DNA of 64,000 bases from Phenylobacterium deserti. Lineage in GTDB: Bacteria > Pseudomonadota > Alphaproteobacteria > Caulobacterales > Caulobacteraceae. Location: contig CAMCXF010000012.1 of NCBI GenBank assembly GCA_945883235.1, forward strand, positions 1 to 64,000, given 5' to 3'. A program made the translations under genes and the position numbers. Below the pieces are notes generated by a model, which was given only the letters and a program-made list of their open reading frames with translations, did not search any database and was not told the DNA's origin. Positions within the stretch are counted from its first letter, which is position 1, and every line of letters begins with the position of its first letter. Of the stretch, positions 26,244 to 35,520 are shown piece after piece.

Positions 26244-26804
26244 TCAGAAGCCCTTGAGCTCGGGATCCAGCACCTGACCGGCGTCCAGCTGGACGCCGAA
26301 GGTGTTCAGCATCATCGACACCTGGGTGTACTGGCCAACGGTGAACACCACGTCCATGCACTGCTTCTCGGAATAGTGCTGCTTCAGCATGTTCCAGGTG
26401 CTGTCGCTGATGAACTGATCGGTGTGCAGCTCGTCCGCTGCCCGGATCAGCACGGCATCCGCCGGGCTCCAGCCCGCGTCAGCCCCGCGCTTGATGGCCT
26501 CGATCTCGGCCGCCGTCAGGCCCGACTGCAACCCGATCCGGGTGTGCTGAGTGAACTCGTAGCCCGACTTGCACATGTACCCCACGCGCAGGATCACGAT
26601 CTCCCGCTGCCGCGCCGGCAGGTCGTTGCGCCGCGACAGCACATAGCCGCCCCAGGCATTGAACCGCGTCAGCGCCTTGGGCGCGCGCACCAGGGTGCGG
26701 AAGATATTCAGGATATCGGCTCCGAAGTCCTTCAGCGCCTCCTTCTGCTCCGGCCCCATCTCGGCGTCAGACAGCGGGGCGATGCGTGGCTGGCTCAATC
26801 TCAT
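26244..26804 (-). CDS. Carboxymuconolactone decarboxylase/AhpD-like protein
   Basis: 186 residues, all-helical CMD fold. The core LPARQREIVILRVGYMCKSGYEFTQHTRIG matches the C...YE...H site of the family; only one cysteine is present in the usual AhpD CxxC position, so peroxidase-type redox chemistry is unlikely and a lactonase or decarboxylase-like role more plausible. ATG preceded by GAGGAAACG. Divergent from iorA, coupled to an SDR gene: the pair is often seen in aromatic or terpenoid catabolic settings. Confidence 0.85.
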   Translation of the reverse strand: MRLSQPRIAPLSDAEMGPEQKEALKDFGADILNIFRTLVRAPKALTRFNAWGGYVLSRRNDLPARQREIVILRVGYMCKSGYEFTQHTRIGLQSGLTAAEIEAIKRGADAGWSPADAVLIRAADELHTDQFISDSTWNMLKQHYSEKQCMDVVFTVGQYTQVSMMLNTFGVQLDAGQVLDPELKGF

Positions 26805-26954
26805 GTGCGTTTCCTCAAGCGTCTGGTTCTTTGCGGTCACCTTAGAGGGGCTGCAGGGCGACGCCATGCGATTTCAGCGTCACGTCTATTCAGACTTGCG
26901 GCGCGATGCGTGTTGGCGTCCGATGTCTCTCAAACGCTGGCCTGAGGAAACGCC

Positions 26955-27404
26955 ATGACCACCTTTCGACTGAACGGGCGGAACGTCACCGTGGGCGGCC
27001 CCGATGATGCGCCCCTGCTGTGGGCTATCCGCGATGACGCGGGGCTGACCGGCACCAAGTTCGGCTGTGGCATCGGCCAGTGCGGGGCCTGTACCGTGCA
27101 TGTGAACGGTGAGGCAGTGCGCTCCTGCCTGACGCCCGTGTCCTCCGTCGCCGGCAAGGCGGTGACCACTATCGAAGGTCTGGGCGGCGAACACGTGCTG
27201 CAGAAGGCCTGGATCGAGACCCAGGCCCCCCAGTGCGGTTATTGCCAGTCCGGCCAGATCATGCAGGCCGCGGCCCTGCTGAAGACCAAACCCAAACCCA
27301 CCGACGCCGATATCGACGCCGCCATGGCCGGCAACCTCTGCCGCTGCATGGCCTATGTCCGGATCAAGAAAGCGATCAAGCTGGCCGCAGGAGTGAAGGC
27401 ATGA
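26955..27404 (+). CDS. iorA: Isoquinoline 1-oxidoreductase-type iron-sulfur subunit
   Basis: 149 residues carrying two [2Fe-2S] clusters: plant-type Cys38, Cys43, Cys46 and Cys58, and the second-cluster Cys94, Cys97, Cys129 and Cys131. It relays electrons from the molybdenum subunit encoded just downstream to a cytochrome c or other acceptor. There is no FAD subunit, as in isoquinoline oxidoreductase and periplasmic aldehyde oxidases. Its stop overlaps the next start (ATGA). Substrate could be an N-heterocycle or an aldehyde. Confidence 0.93.
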   Translation: MTTFRLNGRNVTVGGPDDAPLLWAIRDDAGLTGTKFGCGIGQCGACTVHVNGEAVRSCLTPVSSVAGKAVTTIEGLGGEHVLQKAWIETQAPQCGYCQSGQIMQAAALLKTKPKPTDADIDAAMAGNLCRCMAYVRIKKAIKLAAGVKA

Positions 27405-29662
27405 GCGTCTCCTTCGACAACGGCCCGGTGGCCGACTTCACCCCGTCCCGACGCGGCTTCCTGATCACGGTAACGGCCGCCGGCGCCATGTTCAGCGCCA
27501 CGGTGCCAGCTCAGGCCGCCGACAGCTTCGCCCCCACCATCTGGTTCGATATCGACCGGGCGGGGACGATCACCATCCACATCATCCGCGCCGAGATGGG
27601 CCAGCACGTGGGCACCGCCATTGCCCGGATAGTTGCCGACGAACTGGAAGCCGACTGGTCGAAGGTCAAGTTTGACCATGTGGACTCCGATCCCAAATGG
27701 GGCCTGATGGCCACGGGCGGCAGCTGGTCGATCTGGCAGAGCTATCCGCTCTACAGCCAGGCCGCCGCAGCGGGTCGCATCGCCTTGATCGAAGCCGGGG
27801 CCAGGCTGCTGGGCGTGCCGGTCGCCGCCTGCTCCGCCCGCAATAGCGCTGTGGTCGCCGGGAAGGCCTCGGTATCCTACGGCGACATCATCGCCAGGGG
27901 CGACCTCAGCCGAAGGTTCACCGAGGCCGAACTCGCCAAACTCCCGATCAAGACTCCCGCCCAGCGAAAGCTGATCGGCAAGCCGGCACCGGCGCGCGAC
28001 ATCCCTGACAAGACCAACGGCAAGGGCGTCTACGGCCTTGATGCCAAGGTTCCGGGCATGGTCTACGCCCGGCCGAAACTGCCGCCAACGCGCTATGGCT
28101 CCAGGGTGGTTTCGATCGACGAAAGTGGGGCAAAAGCGGTGCCGGGCTACATCCGCGCCATCGCGCTGGAGGACCCATCAGGAACAGTCCCGGGCTGGGT
28201 GATGGTCTATGCCGACAGCTTCGTCGCCGCCGACCGCGCCACCGAAGCGTTGAAGGTGGTCTGGACATCTCCGGACGCCATCAAGGTCTCGGAAGCCGAT
28301 CTCCAGGCCCGCGCCCGCATGCTGGTTGCTGACAAGACCAAAGGCGGTCTGGTCGTCGAGGATCCGGGCGTCGACGCCGCCTTCAAAGTTGCAACGGCAA
28401 CCCTGGAGCAGACCTACACCACGGCCACGGCCCTTCACTTCCAGTTGGAGCCGGTCAATGCGCTGGCCTTCGAGAAGGACGGCAAGTTCGAGGTCCACAC
28501 CGGCAACCAGTGGCAGTCATTGGTACTGCCCTGGCTGGCCCAGGCGCTGGGCCGCAAGGAAGACACTATCGTCCTCAGAACCTATCTTCTGGGCGGCGGT
28601 TTCGGACGGCGGCTGAATGGGGACTATGCCGTCGGCGCGGCGCTCGCCTCCAAGGCCATCGGCGGCAAGCCGGTGAAGATGGTCATGACCCGGGCTGACG
28701 ACAGCCGCTTCGACAGCCCACGCTCCGCTTCGGTCCAGACGGTGAAGATGGCCTTCGGCGAGGCCGGCCGCGTCACCGCCATGGAGCACGTCGCCTGCGC
28801 GGGATGGCCCACGGAAGCGATGGCACCGTTCTTCATGCCGAAAGGTGCCAATGGCGTCGCCTACGACCCCTTCGCCATCAGCGGCGCGAACCACTGGTAC
28901 AATGTCGGGGCCCACCGCGTACGCGCCGTCGGCAACGACCTGGCCAACCAGACCTTTCGGCCTGGCTGGCTTCGGTCTGTGGGTCCTGGCTGGACCAACT
29001 GGGCGCTGGAAAGCTTTATGGACGAGGCGGCGGCGAAGGCCGGCGTTGATCCGCTGACCTTCCGCCTGAAGTTGCTGGACGCCGGCGGCAAGAATGCCGG
29101 CTCTGCCCCCAACGCAGTCGGCGGTGCCAAGCGACAGGCGGCGGTCCTGAACCGGCTCGCAGCCAAGGCCGGCTGGGGCAAGCCCTTGCCGAAGAATACC
29201 GGCCTTGGCCTCGCCACCAGCTTCGGCCAGGAACGCGACATGCCAACCTGGACCGCTTGCGCCGCGCGGGTGAACGTCAATCCAGCTACCGGCGCCGTGA
29301 AAGTCGAGAAACTGACCCTGGTCGCCGACGCCGGCACCATCGTTAGCCCCGACGGCGCCCTGGCCCAGATGGAAGGCGCTGCGCTCTGGGGGCTGAGTCT
29401 CGCCCTGTTCGAGGGGACGGCGTTCGAGAACGGTCAGGTCAAGGACACCAATCTCGACAGCTATATGCCGTTGCGTATGGGCGACGTGCCCGACCTGGAC
29501 ATCGAGTTCATCGCCAGCGGCGAGGCGCCTGTCGGCCTGGGCGAACCGGCGACCACGGTCGTCGGACCCGCTATCGGCAACGCCATCTTCCGGGCAGTAG
29601 GCGCAAGGGTCCGCGACCTGCCGATCCGCGCCGAGGCTGTGAAGGCGGCGATGAAGACCTGA
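27401..29662 (+). CDS. iorB: Molybdopterin-binding subunit of isoquinoline/aldehyde oxidoreductase type
   Basis: 753 residues. A Tat signal ([24 protein letters not shown]) shows export of the folded cofactor-loaded enzyme. The xanthine-oxidase-family body includes [13 protein letters not shown], the molybdopterin loop [14 protein letters not shown] and the glutamate-bearing C-terminal [19 protein letters not shown], where the catalytic Glu activates water. It pairs with the upstream iron-sulfur subunit. It needs a dedicated XdhC-type chaperone for sulfuration, which is not in the window. Confidence 0.92.
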   Translation: MSVSFDNGPVADFTPSRRGFLITVTAAGAMFSATVPAQAADSFAPTIWFDIDRAGTITIHIIRAEMGQHVGTAIARIVADELEADWSKVKFDHVDSDPKWGLMATGGSWSIWQSYPLYSQAAAAGRIALIEAGARLLGVPVAACSARNSAVVAGKASVSYGDIIARGDLSRRFTEAELAKLPIKTPAQRKLIGKPAPARDIPDKTNGKGVYGLDAKVPGMVYARPKLPPTRYGSRVVSIDESGAKAVPGYIRAIALEDPSGTVPGWVMVYADSFVAADRATEALKVVWTSPDAIKVSEADLQARARMLVADKTKGGLVVEDPGVDAAFKVATATLEQTYTTATALHFQLEPVNALAFEKDGKFEVHTGNQWQSLVLPWLAQALGRKEDTIVLRTYLLGGGFGRRLNGDYAVGAALASKAIGGKPVKMVMTRADDSRFDSPRSASVQTVKMAFGEAGRVTAMEHVACAGWPTEAMAPFFMPKGANGVAYDPFAISGANHWYNVGAHRVRAVGNDLANQTFRPGWLRSVGPGWTNWALESFMDEAAAKAGVDPLTFRLKLLDAGGKNAGSAPNAVGGAKRQAAVLNRLAAKAGWGKPLPKNTGLGLATSFGQERDMPTWTACAARVNVNPATGAVKVEKLTLVADAGTIVSPDGALAQMEGAALWGLSLALFEGTAFENGQVKDTNLDSYMPLRMGDVPDLDIEFIASGEAPVGLGEPATTVVGPAIGNAIFRAVGARVRDLPIRAEAVKAAMKT

Positions 29663-29721
29663 CGCACTTGCCTGTTACGTCGCCCGGAGAGCGGCATTCC
29701 AGGTCACCGAGGAGAACCCCC

Positions 29722-30573
29722 ATGAGCAAATCCAAGACCGCCCCTGTCGTCCTGATCACGGGCACCTCAACCGGCGTCGGCCTGCATACAGCCATCGCCT
29801 TCGCCATGGCCGGTTACCAGACCATCGCCACCATGCGCGACACGTCGAAGAAGGATGAACTCCTTGCCCTCGCCAAAGCCAATGGCGTCAAGATCAAGGT
29901 CGAGCGCCTGGACGTTCAGAAGAAGAAATCCATAGAGAGCTGCGTCAAAAAGGTGCTGCGGAAGTACGGCGACATCGACGTGCTGGTGAACAATGCCGGC
30001 GCGGGATTCCTGGGGGGCCTTGAACAGACCTCCGACAAGGATCTGGAGCGGACTATGGGGATCAATTTCTTCGGCGTCTGGTACGTGACCAAGGCGGTCT
30101 TCCCGCACATGCGCGCCCGAGGGTCCGGTCGTATCATCACGGTCACCAGTGTCGGGGGCCTGATCGGCCAACCCTTCAACGACGCCTATTGCGCCGCCAA
30201 GTTCGCGGTCGAGGGCATGATGGAGGCCATGGCCCCCCTGGCCAAACAGTTGGGCGTGCAGGTCAGCCTGATCGAGCCCGGGCCCATCAACACCGAGTTC
30301 GTCAACAGCGCTCGCGCGTCCAGCGACCTCTCTGGCTTCACCGCGCCCTATGACGCCATTGTCGCCAAATACATGGGCGCCACCGGCAATGTCTTCGCCC
30401 AGTTTGGCCAGAGCGGCGCTGACATCGGTGCCGTGATCCTGAACGCAGCCACCACGCCAAACCCCGACTTCCGCTACATTACCTCAGACTTCGCGCGCCA
30501 GATCGTCGCCCCCAAGGTCGTCGACCCGAGCGGAAACAACGTCGTCGACGCCTTCGTGGCCCGGCTGGCGTAG
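29722..30573 (+). CDS. Short-chain dehydrogenase/reductase
   Basis: 283 residues. Cofactor site TGTSTGVGLHTA, NNAGAGFLGG, catalytic SVGGLIGQPFNDAYCAAK, followed by an extended C-terminal substrate region, as in steroid/retinol-type SDRs. ATG at 29722 is chosen for its GAGGAG site; the longer upstream reading is not needed. Placed after iorB with a 59-base gap and before an MFS gene; pathway not evident. Confidence 0.88.
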   Translation: MSKSKTAPVVLITGTSTGVGLHTAIAFAMAGYQTIATMRDTSKKDELLALAKANGVKIKVERLDVQKKKSIESCVKKVLRKYGDIDVLVNNAGAGFLGGLEQTSDKDLERTMGINFFGVWYVTKAVFPHMRARGSGRIITVTSVGGLIGQPFNDAYCAAKFAVEGMMEAMAPLAKQLGVQVSLIEPGPINTEFVNSARASSDLSGFTAPYDAIVAKYMGATGNVFAQFGQSGADIGAVILNAATTPNPDFRYITSDFARQIVAPKVVDPSGNNVVDAFVARLA

Positions 30574-30672
30574 GGCACCTTCGACGGAATGCGAAGCTGG
30601 CATCTTGCGTTGCTGCGCGGGGTCGCGTCTTCTCGATGGCAGGGAACACAACGTCCAGAAAAAGAGCCTTAC

Positions 30673-32025
30673 ATGGCCATCGCGGCAGACTCAGGATCGG
30701 CTCCAGCCGTCGCGGGCGACGCGGCACCGACCCCGACGTATTCCAAAGCCTATACGCGGTACGCCATGTGGCTGCTGTTGGGCGTGTATATCGTCAATTT
30801 CGTCGACCGTTCGATCATCAACATCCTGGCCGAGCCGATCAAGCAGGAGCTGAACCTGGCTGACTGGCAGCTTGGCTTGATGAGCGGGCTGGCGTTTGCG
30901 ATCCTCTACACCTTCCTGGGCATCCCCGTAGCGCGCCTGGCCGAGCGCAGCCATCGTCCCCGGATCATTGCCGCCGCCGCGGTAACCTGGAGTGGGTTTA
31001 CGGTTCTCTGTGCCTTCGCCGGTAACTTCTGGCAGTTGCTCCTGTTCCGGGTCGGCGTGGGCGTCGGCCAATCGGGATGCACGCCGCCCGCCCACTCGTT
31101 GATCGTGGACTACCACCCGATCGAGAAGCGCGCGTCAGCTATCGCGTTCTACTCGCTGGGCGGTGCCATCGGCACGCTGCTGGGGCTGGTGATGGGCGGA
31201 CTGGTCTATGACGCCTTTGGCTGGCGCGTCAGTTTCATGGTGGCCGGATCACCCGGATTGCTGTTTGCCGTGCTGGCCTTCTTCACCCTGAAGGAACCCC
31301 GCCGCAGATTGGCCCAGCACGCGACAACCGTCGCCGCAGCATCCAGCACTTTCGGTCAGACCATGGCCTATCTGGCCAAGACCCCAACGTTCTGGTTCGT
31401 GGCTTTCGGTGCCACGATCTTCAATTTTGGAGGCGGCGTTGCCTTCACCGCATCGTTTTTCCTGCGTAACCACACCGCCGAAATGAACCTGCTGGCTCAG
31501 GGCCTCGGCCTCAAGGCGGTTGGGTTTCTTGGCCTGGCGATTGGTCTGACAAACGTCGGCGGCGCATTGGGTATCTGGCTTGGGGGCTGGATTACGGATC
31601 GCTTCGGAACCCGTGACCTTCGCAACTACATCGTGGCACCGGCCATCGCCGCCCTCCTGATCATTCCAGTCCGGCTGACCATCTACACGGTTGATTCCGC
31701 ATTGGTGGCCTTGTCGTTTCTCGCGGTTTCAGCCTTTCTGGGCGGCTTCTGGTGGGGGCCGGTGTTCAGTGTCGGCCAGTCCGTTGTGCCGTCTCATATG
31801 CGGGCCACAAGCGCGGCGATTATACTCTTCACTATCAACCTGCTTGGCGCAGGCATGGGCCCGCTGGTCCTTGGCCTGCTTTCGGATTATTTCAATCACG
31901 GCCTGGGCATGGGTCCCGCCGAAGGCGTTCGCTGGGCGCTGATCGCCTCGGTCGTCACCGGTCTGGGCGCTTTCATCAGCTTCTGGATGGCCCGGCGGAC
32001 GATCCGTCAGGATTTCCTGACCTGA
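30673..32025 (+). CDS. MFS transporter, spinster-like
   Basis: 450 residues with twelve predicted membrane helices. MFS signatures: VNFVDRSIINILAEPIKQELNLADWQLGLMSGLAFAI in helices 1-2 and ARLAERSHRPRII in the loop 2-3; QSGCTPPAHSLIVDYHP is characteristic of the spinster/aromatic-compound subgroup in sphingomonads and Caulobacterales. Substrate unknown. The ATG at 30673 is used; an upstream in-frame start would add a non-conserved 28-residue tail. Confidence 0.88.
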   Translation: MAIAADSGSAPAVAGDAAPTPTYSKAYTRYAMWLLLGVYIVNFVDRSIINILAEPIKQELNLADWQLGLMSGLAFAILYTFLGIPVARLAERSHRPRIIAAAAVTWSGFTVLCAFAGNFWQLLLFRVGVGVGQSGCTPPAHSLIVDYHPIEKRASAIAFYSLGGAIGTLLGLVMGGLVYDAFGWRVSFMVAGSPGLLFAVLAFFTLKEPRRRLAQHATTVAAASSTFGQTMAYLAKTPTFWFVAFGATIFNFGGGVAFTASFFLRNHTAEMNLLAQGLGLKAVGFLGLAIGLTNVGGALGIWLGGWITDRFGTRDLRNYIVAPAIAALLIIPVRLTIYTVDSALVALSFLAVSAFLGGFWWGPVFSVGQSVVPSHMRATSAAIILFTINLLGAGMGPLVLGLLSDYFNHGLGMGPAEGVRWALIASVVTGLGAFISFWMARRTIRQDFLT

Positions 32026-32037
32026 CCCACACTTTGA

Positions 32038-33006
32038 TCAGCCGTGGCTGTGGCCGTGATGATCGTCGGGCCCCTGATCGCCCGCATGCACTTCGATGGT
32101 TACATGCGACAGACCCGACAGACCCGCCAGCCGCGCGCGGTAGACATCCACCGGCAACGGATGCGCCGCCGCGATCACCGCGATCACCGCATGGTGGCCC
32201 GGTCCAAGGCGCCAAAGATGCAGATCGACCACCGTCTCGCCCTGATCCGACAAACGCCGCCGAACCTCCGCCGTCAGGTCCCGCGATGGATTGATATCCA
32301 GCAGGGCCGATCCGGCACGCCTTAGCAGCGTCCAGGCAAAGTGCGCCACCAGACCCGCCGCCAGTAGACCCGCCAGCGGGTCCGCCATGCCCCAGCCCAG
32401 TTCGCGTCCCGCCATCAATGCTGCCAGCGCAAGCACCGACACCAGGGCATCGGCCGTCAGATGCAGGTGGGCGGCGGACAGGTTCAGGTCGCCTTGTGGA
32501 TCGTTGCGCGCCGCCGCCACACCGGTCGGCCGCAACAGTGCGATGCAGATCAGATTGACTACCAGTCCACCCGCCGCGATCGGCAAGGCGTCGCTGAAAT
32601 GCACCTCTGCTGGATGCATCAGTCGCGCCGCACTTTCGAACGCGATCATCGCCGCGGTCGCCATCAACACTAGGGCGTTGGTGAACCCGGCAAGATAGCC
32701 CAGCTTGCCGGTTCCGAAGCTGAACGCCGGATTGCCCGCGTGACGACGCGCCAACCCATAGGCCGCCGAGGCCACCAGCAATGACATTACATGAGCGCCC
32801 ATGTGCAGGCCGCTGGCGGTAAGTGCGATTGAGCCGGTCGTCGCCCCGCCCACCACCAGCGCCACCAGCGTCGCCGAGCAGATCGCCGTGACGATCCAGG
32901 TCCTGCGCTCATTGCGCCGGTGATCCGCGCCCAGATAGGTGCGGTTTTCCCGGAAAGCGTCCAGCGGCGCAGATTCAAGGACGTCGGGACGGTCGGCGAA
33001 GTTCAT
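32038..33006 (-). CDS. dmeF: Cation diffusion facilitator, DmeF-like metal exporter
   Basis: 322 residues, six membrane helices, CDF family proton antiporter exporting Co, Ni or Zn from the cytoplasm. The transport site is read as His68/His72 in helix 2 (GLHMGAH, the HxxxH form of DmeF) with His182/Asp186 in helix 5 (HLTAD). The C-terminal cytoplasmic metal domain ends in the His-rich HHGHSHG. Its ATG lies 2 bases downstream of a Zur-like palindrome and lacks a ribosome site, implying a leaderless mRNA. Divergent from the COG0523 GTPase gene. Confidence 0.9.
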   Translation of the reverse strand: MNFADRPDVLESAPLDAFRENRTYLGADHRRNERRTWIVTAICSATLVALVVGGATTGSIALTASGLHMGAHVMSLLVASAAYGLARRHAGNPAFSFGTGKLGYLAGFTNALVLMATAAMIAFESAARLMHPAEVHFSDALPIAAGGLVVNLICIALLRPTGVAAARNDPQGDLNLSAAHLHLTADALVSVLALAALMAGRELGWGMADPLAGLLAAGLVAHFAWTLLRRAGSALLDINPSRDLTAEVRRRLSDQGETVVDLHLWRLGPGHHAVIAVIAAAHPLPVDVYRARLAGLSGLSHVTIEVHAGDQGPDDHHGHSHG

Positions 33007-33007
33007 T

Positions 33008-33022
33008 TGTTATTTTATAACA
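33008..33022. promoter_or_regulatory. Zur-like operator overlapping a leaderless dmeF promoter
   Basis: TGTTAT-TTT-ATAACA is a perfect 6-3-6 inverted repeat in AT-rich sequence, close to the alphaproteobacterial Zur consensus built on TGTTATA...TATAACA. On the minus strand it contains TATAAA, a -10 box whose start point would be at or next to the dmeF ATG (33006). A bound repressor would block dmeF directly and could act on the divergent GTPase gene. Confidence 0.6.
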
Positions 33023-33046
33023 CCCTTCCGACCAAACACCAGACCC

Positions 33047-33062
33047 ATGAAGGGGCCTTCAT
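33047..33062. promoter_or_regulatory. Second palindrome in the dmeF/GTPase divergent promoter
   Basis: ATGAAGG-GG-CCTTCAT: a 7-base perfect inverted repeat with two spacer bases, 32 bases before the GTPase start. It is distinct in sequence from the Zur-like box; regulator unknown. Confidence 0.4.
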
Positions 33063-33093
33063 AAGTCGCCTTGATGTCTCTACATGACCTCCC

Positions 33094-34191
33094 ATGAGCG
33101 AGAACCTTTCCGACAAGATCCCAGTCACCGTCCTGACCGGCTACCTGGGGGCGGGCAAGACCACCCTCTTGAACCGTATTCTCTCGGAGAAGCACGGCAA
33201 GGTTTACGCTGTCATCGTCAATGAGTTCGGCGAGATCGGCATCGACAATGACCTGATCGTCGGAGCCGACGAAGAGGTCTTCGAGATGAACAACGGCTGC
33301 GTCTGCTGCACGGTGCGCGGCGACCTGATCCGGGTGCTCTCGGGCTTGATGAAGCGCAAGGGCCGGTTTGACGGCATTATCGTCGAGACCACGGGCCTGG
33401 CCGATCCCGCCCCGGTGGCCCAGACCTTCTTCGTGGACGACGATGTGCGCGCCCGCACCCAGCTGGACAGCGTCACCACCGTGGTCGACGCCAAACACCT
33501 GCCGCTCCGCCTCAAGGACAGCCGCGAGGCCGCCGAACAGATCGCCTTCGCCGACCAGATCATCCTCAACAAGACCGACCTGGTGACCGAGGCGGAACTG
33601 CTGGAAGTCGAAAAGGCTATCCGGACGCTCAATCCCCTGGCACCAATCCGCAGAGCCGAGCGCTCCAACGTGCCGCTGGATACGATCCTCGGCCAGCACG
33701 CCTTCGATCTGACCCGCATCACCGAGCTGCAGCCCCACTTCCTGAACCCGGCGCACGGTGAGGCCGGCCATGTCCACGACGAGGACTGCGGACACGATCA
33801 CGACCATGATCATCATCATGTGCACGACGAGCACTGCGGCCACGACCATGACCACGATGATCACGTGCACATCCATGATCACGTCGCCGAGAGCGGGATT
33901 TCCTCAATCTCGCTGACCAGCCACACGCCCATCGACGGCAATCGCGTCACCGCCTGGCTCAACAACGTACTGCAGACACAGGGCGTCGACATCCTGCGCG
34001 CCAAGGGCATCATTGACGTCAAGGGCGAGGAGCGCCGCCTGGTCTTTCAGGCTGTCCACATGATCCTGGAAGGCGATTTCCAGGGCCCCTGGAAGGACAC
34101 CGACAACCGCTATTCCCGCCTCGTGTTCATCGGTCGCAATCTGGACGAGGCGGGCCTGCTGGCCGGTTTCGAAAGCTGCATCGCCGCCTGA
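33094..34191 (+). CDS. COG0523 (CobW/ZNG1-type) GTPase metallochaperone with His-rich loop
   Basis: 365 residues. G3E-family GTPase: Walker A GYLGAGKTT (16-24), metal motif GCVCC (Cys69, 71, 72), NKTD (159-162). A spectacular His/Asp-rich stretch at about 221-263, with two CGHDHDHD repeats, must bind several zinc or cobalt ions. The C-terminal CobW_C domain follows. Family members deliver Zn, Co or Fe to client enzymes, often under zinc limitation. Divergent from the metal exporter gene with a Zur-like box between, which fits zinc homeostasis. metY follows 30 bases downstream. Confidence 0.92.
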   Translation: MSENLSDKIPVTVLTGYLGAGKTTLLNRILSEKHGKVYAVIVNEFGEIGIDNDLIVGADEEVFEMNNGCVCCTVRGDLIRVLSGLMKRKGRFDGIIVETTGLADPAPVAQTFFVDDDVRARTQLDSVTTVVDAKHLPLRLKDSREAAEQIAFADQIILNKTDLVTEAELLEVEKAIRTLNPLAPIRRAERSNVPLDTILGQHAFDLTRITELQPHFLNPAHGEAGHVHDEDCGHDHDHDHHHVHDEHCGHDHDHDDHVHIHDHVAESGISSISLTSHTPIDGNRVTAWLNNVLQTQGVDILRAKGIIDVKGEERRLVFQAVHMILEGDFQGPWKDTDNRYSRLVFIGRNLDEAGLLAGFESCIAA

Positions 34192-34221
34192 CCTGCCCCC
34201 CTCTCCCGCGAGGACTTCAAG

Positions 34222-35520
34222 ATGTCTGAAACGCCCCTTCACCCCGAAACCCTCGTCGTTCACGCCGGCTGGCGGGCCGATCCCTCCACCGGCTCGGTGG
34301 CGGTGCCGATCCACCAGACCACGTCCTACCAGTTCCGCGACGCCGGCCATGCCGCCGCGCTCTTCTCGCTGTCCGAGCTGGGCAACATCTACACCCGCAT
34401 CATGAACCCCACGACCGACGTGCTCGAAAAGCGCATCGCGGCGCTGGAGGGCGGGGTCGGCGCGCTGGCGGTCGCCTCTGGTCAGGCGGCGTCGGCCTAT
34501 GCGGTCCAGAACCTGGCGCGGGCGGGCGACAACATCGTCAGCTCCACGGCCCTCTACGGCGGCACCTGGAACCTGTTCGCCAACACGCTGAAGGATCAGG
34601 GGATCGAGGTCCGGTTCGTAGATGCCGCCGACCCTGAGGCGTTCCGCCGCGCCACCGACGACCGCACCCGCGCCTACTACGCCGAGACCCTGCCGAACCC
34701 GAAGCTTGAGGTCTTTCCCATCGCCGAGGTCGCCGCCATCGGACGTGAATTCGGCATTCCGCTGATCATGGACAACACCGCCGCACCGCTGGTCTGCCGG
34801 CCGCTGGATCATGGCGCGGCCATCGTCGTCTATTCCGCCACCAAATACCTGGGCGGTCACGGCACCTCCATCGGCGGCCTGATCGTCGACGGCGGCAATT
34901 TCGACTGGGAGGCGAACCCCGAGCGGCAGCCCCAGCTCAACACCCCTGACGCGTCCTATCACGGCGCCGTCTGGACCCAGGCGGTCAAGCCGCTGGGGCC
35001 CATTGCCTACATCCTGCGCGCCCGGGTGATCCTGCTGCGCGATCTGGGCGCCGCCATCTCGCCCTTCAACGCCTTCCAGATCATCCAGGGCATCGAGACC
35101 CTGGCGCTGCGGATGGAGCGCCATTGCGCGAACGCCTCAAAGGTCGCGGCCTGGCTTGCCGCGCGAGCGGGCGTCACCCGCGTGATCCACCCCAGCCTGC
35201 AGACCGGCGAGGCCCGTGCCCGCGCCGACCGCAACCTCAAGGGCGGCTACGGCGGCCTCGTGGGCTTCGAAATGGCCGGCGGCGTCGAGGCCGGTGCCGC
35301 CTTCATCAACGCCCTGAAGCTGCTCTATCACGTGGCCAACATTGGTGACGCGCGCAGCCTGGCGATCCACCCGGCCTCCACCACCCACTCTCAGCTGACC
35401 CCGGACGAACAGGCCGCCACCGGCGTTACCCCCGGCTACGTCCGCCTTTCCATCGGCATCGAGCACGTGGACGACATCATCGCCGACCTCGATCAGGCCC
35501 TGAAGGTCGCGGGGATCTAG
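34222..35520 (+). CDS. metY: O-acetylhomoserine aminocarboxypropyltransferase (sulfhydrylase)
   Basis: 432 residues, PLP enzyme of the Cys/Met metabolism family making homocysteine from O-acetylhomoserine and sulfide. PLP Lys208 in YSATKYLGGHG; other hallmarks are the N-terminal HAGWRADPSTGSVAVPIHQTTSY, the YTRIMNPT loop and C-terminal LAIHPASTTHSQLTPDEQ. Follows the GTPase gene on the same strand and may be read from it; its 3' end overlaps the next gene by 4 bases in convergent orientation. Confidence 0.95.
   Translation: MSETPLHPETLVVHAGWRADPSTGSVAVPIHQTTSYQFRDAGHAAALFSLSELGNIYTRIMNPTTDVLEKRIAALEGGVGALAVASGQAASAYAVQNLARAGDNIVSSTALYGGTWNLFANTLKDQGIEVRFVDAADPEAFRRATDDRTRAYYAETLPNPKLEVFPIAEVAAIGREFGIPLIMDNTAAPLVCRPLDHGAAIVVYSATKYLGGHGTSIGGLIVDGGNFDWEANPERQPQLNTPDASYHGAVWTQAVKPLGPIAYILRARVILLRDLGAAISPFNAFQIIQGIETLALRMERHCANASKVAAWLAARAGVTRVIHPSLQTGEARARADRNLKGGYGGLVGFEMAGGVEAGAAFINALKLLYHVANIGDARSLAIHPASTTHSQLTPDEQAATGVTPGYVRLSIGIEHVDDIIADLDQALKVAGI

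Noticed and set aside
33786..33888. Short direct repeats in the His-rich region of the COG0523 gene, considered as a DNA repeat or CRISPR-like array
   Set aside because: They are codon-level repeats of His-Asp in an intact coding frame, with no spacers of regular length.
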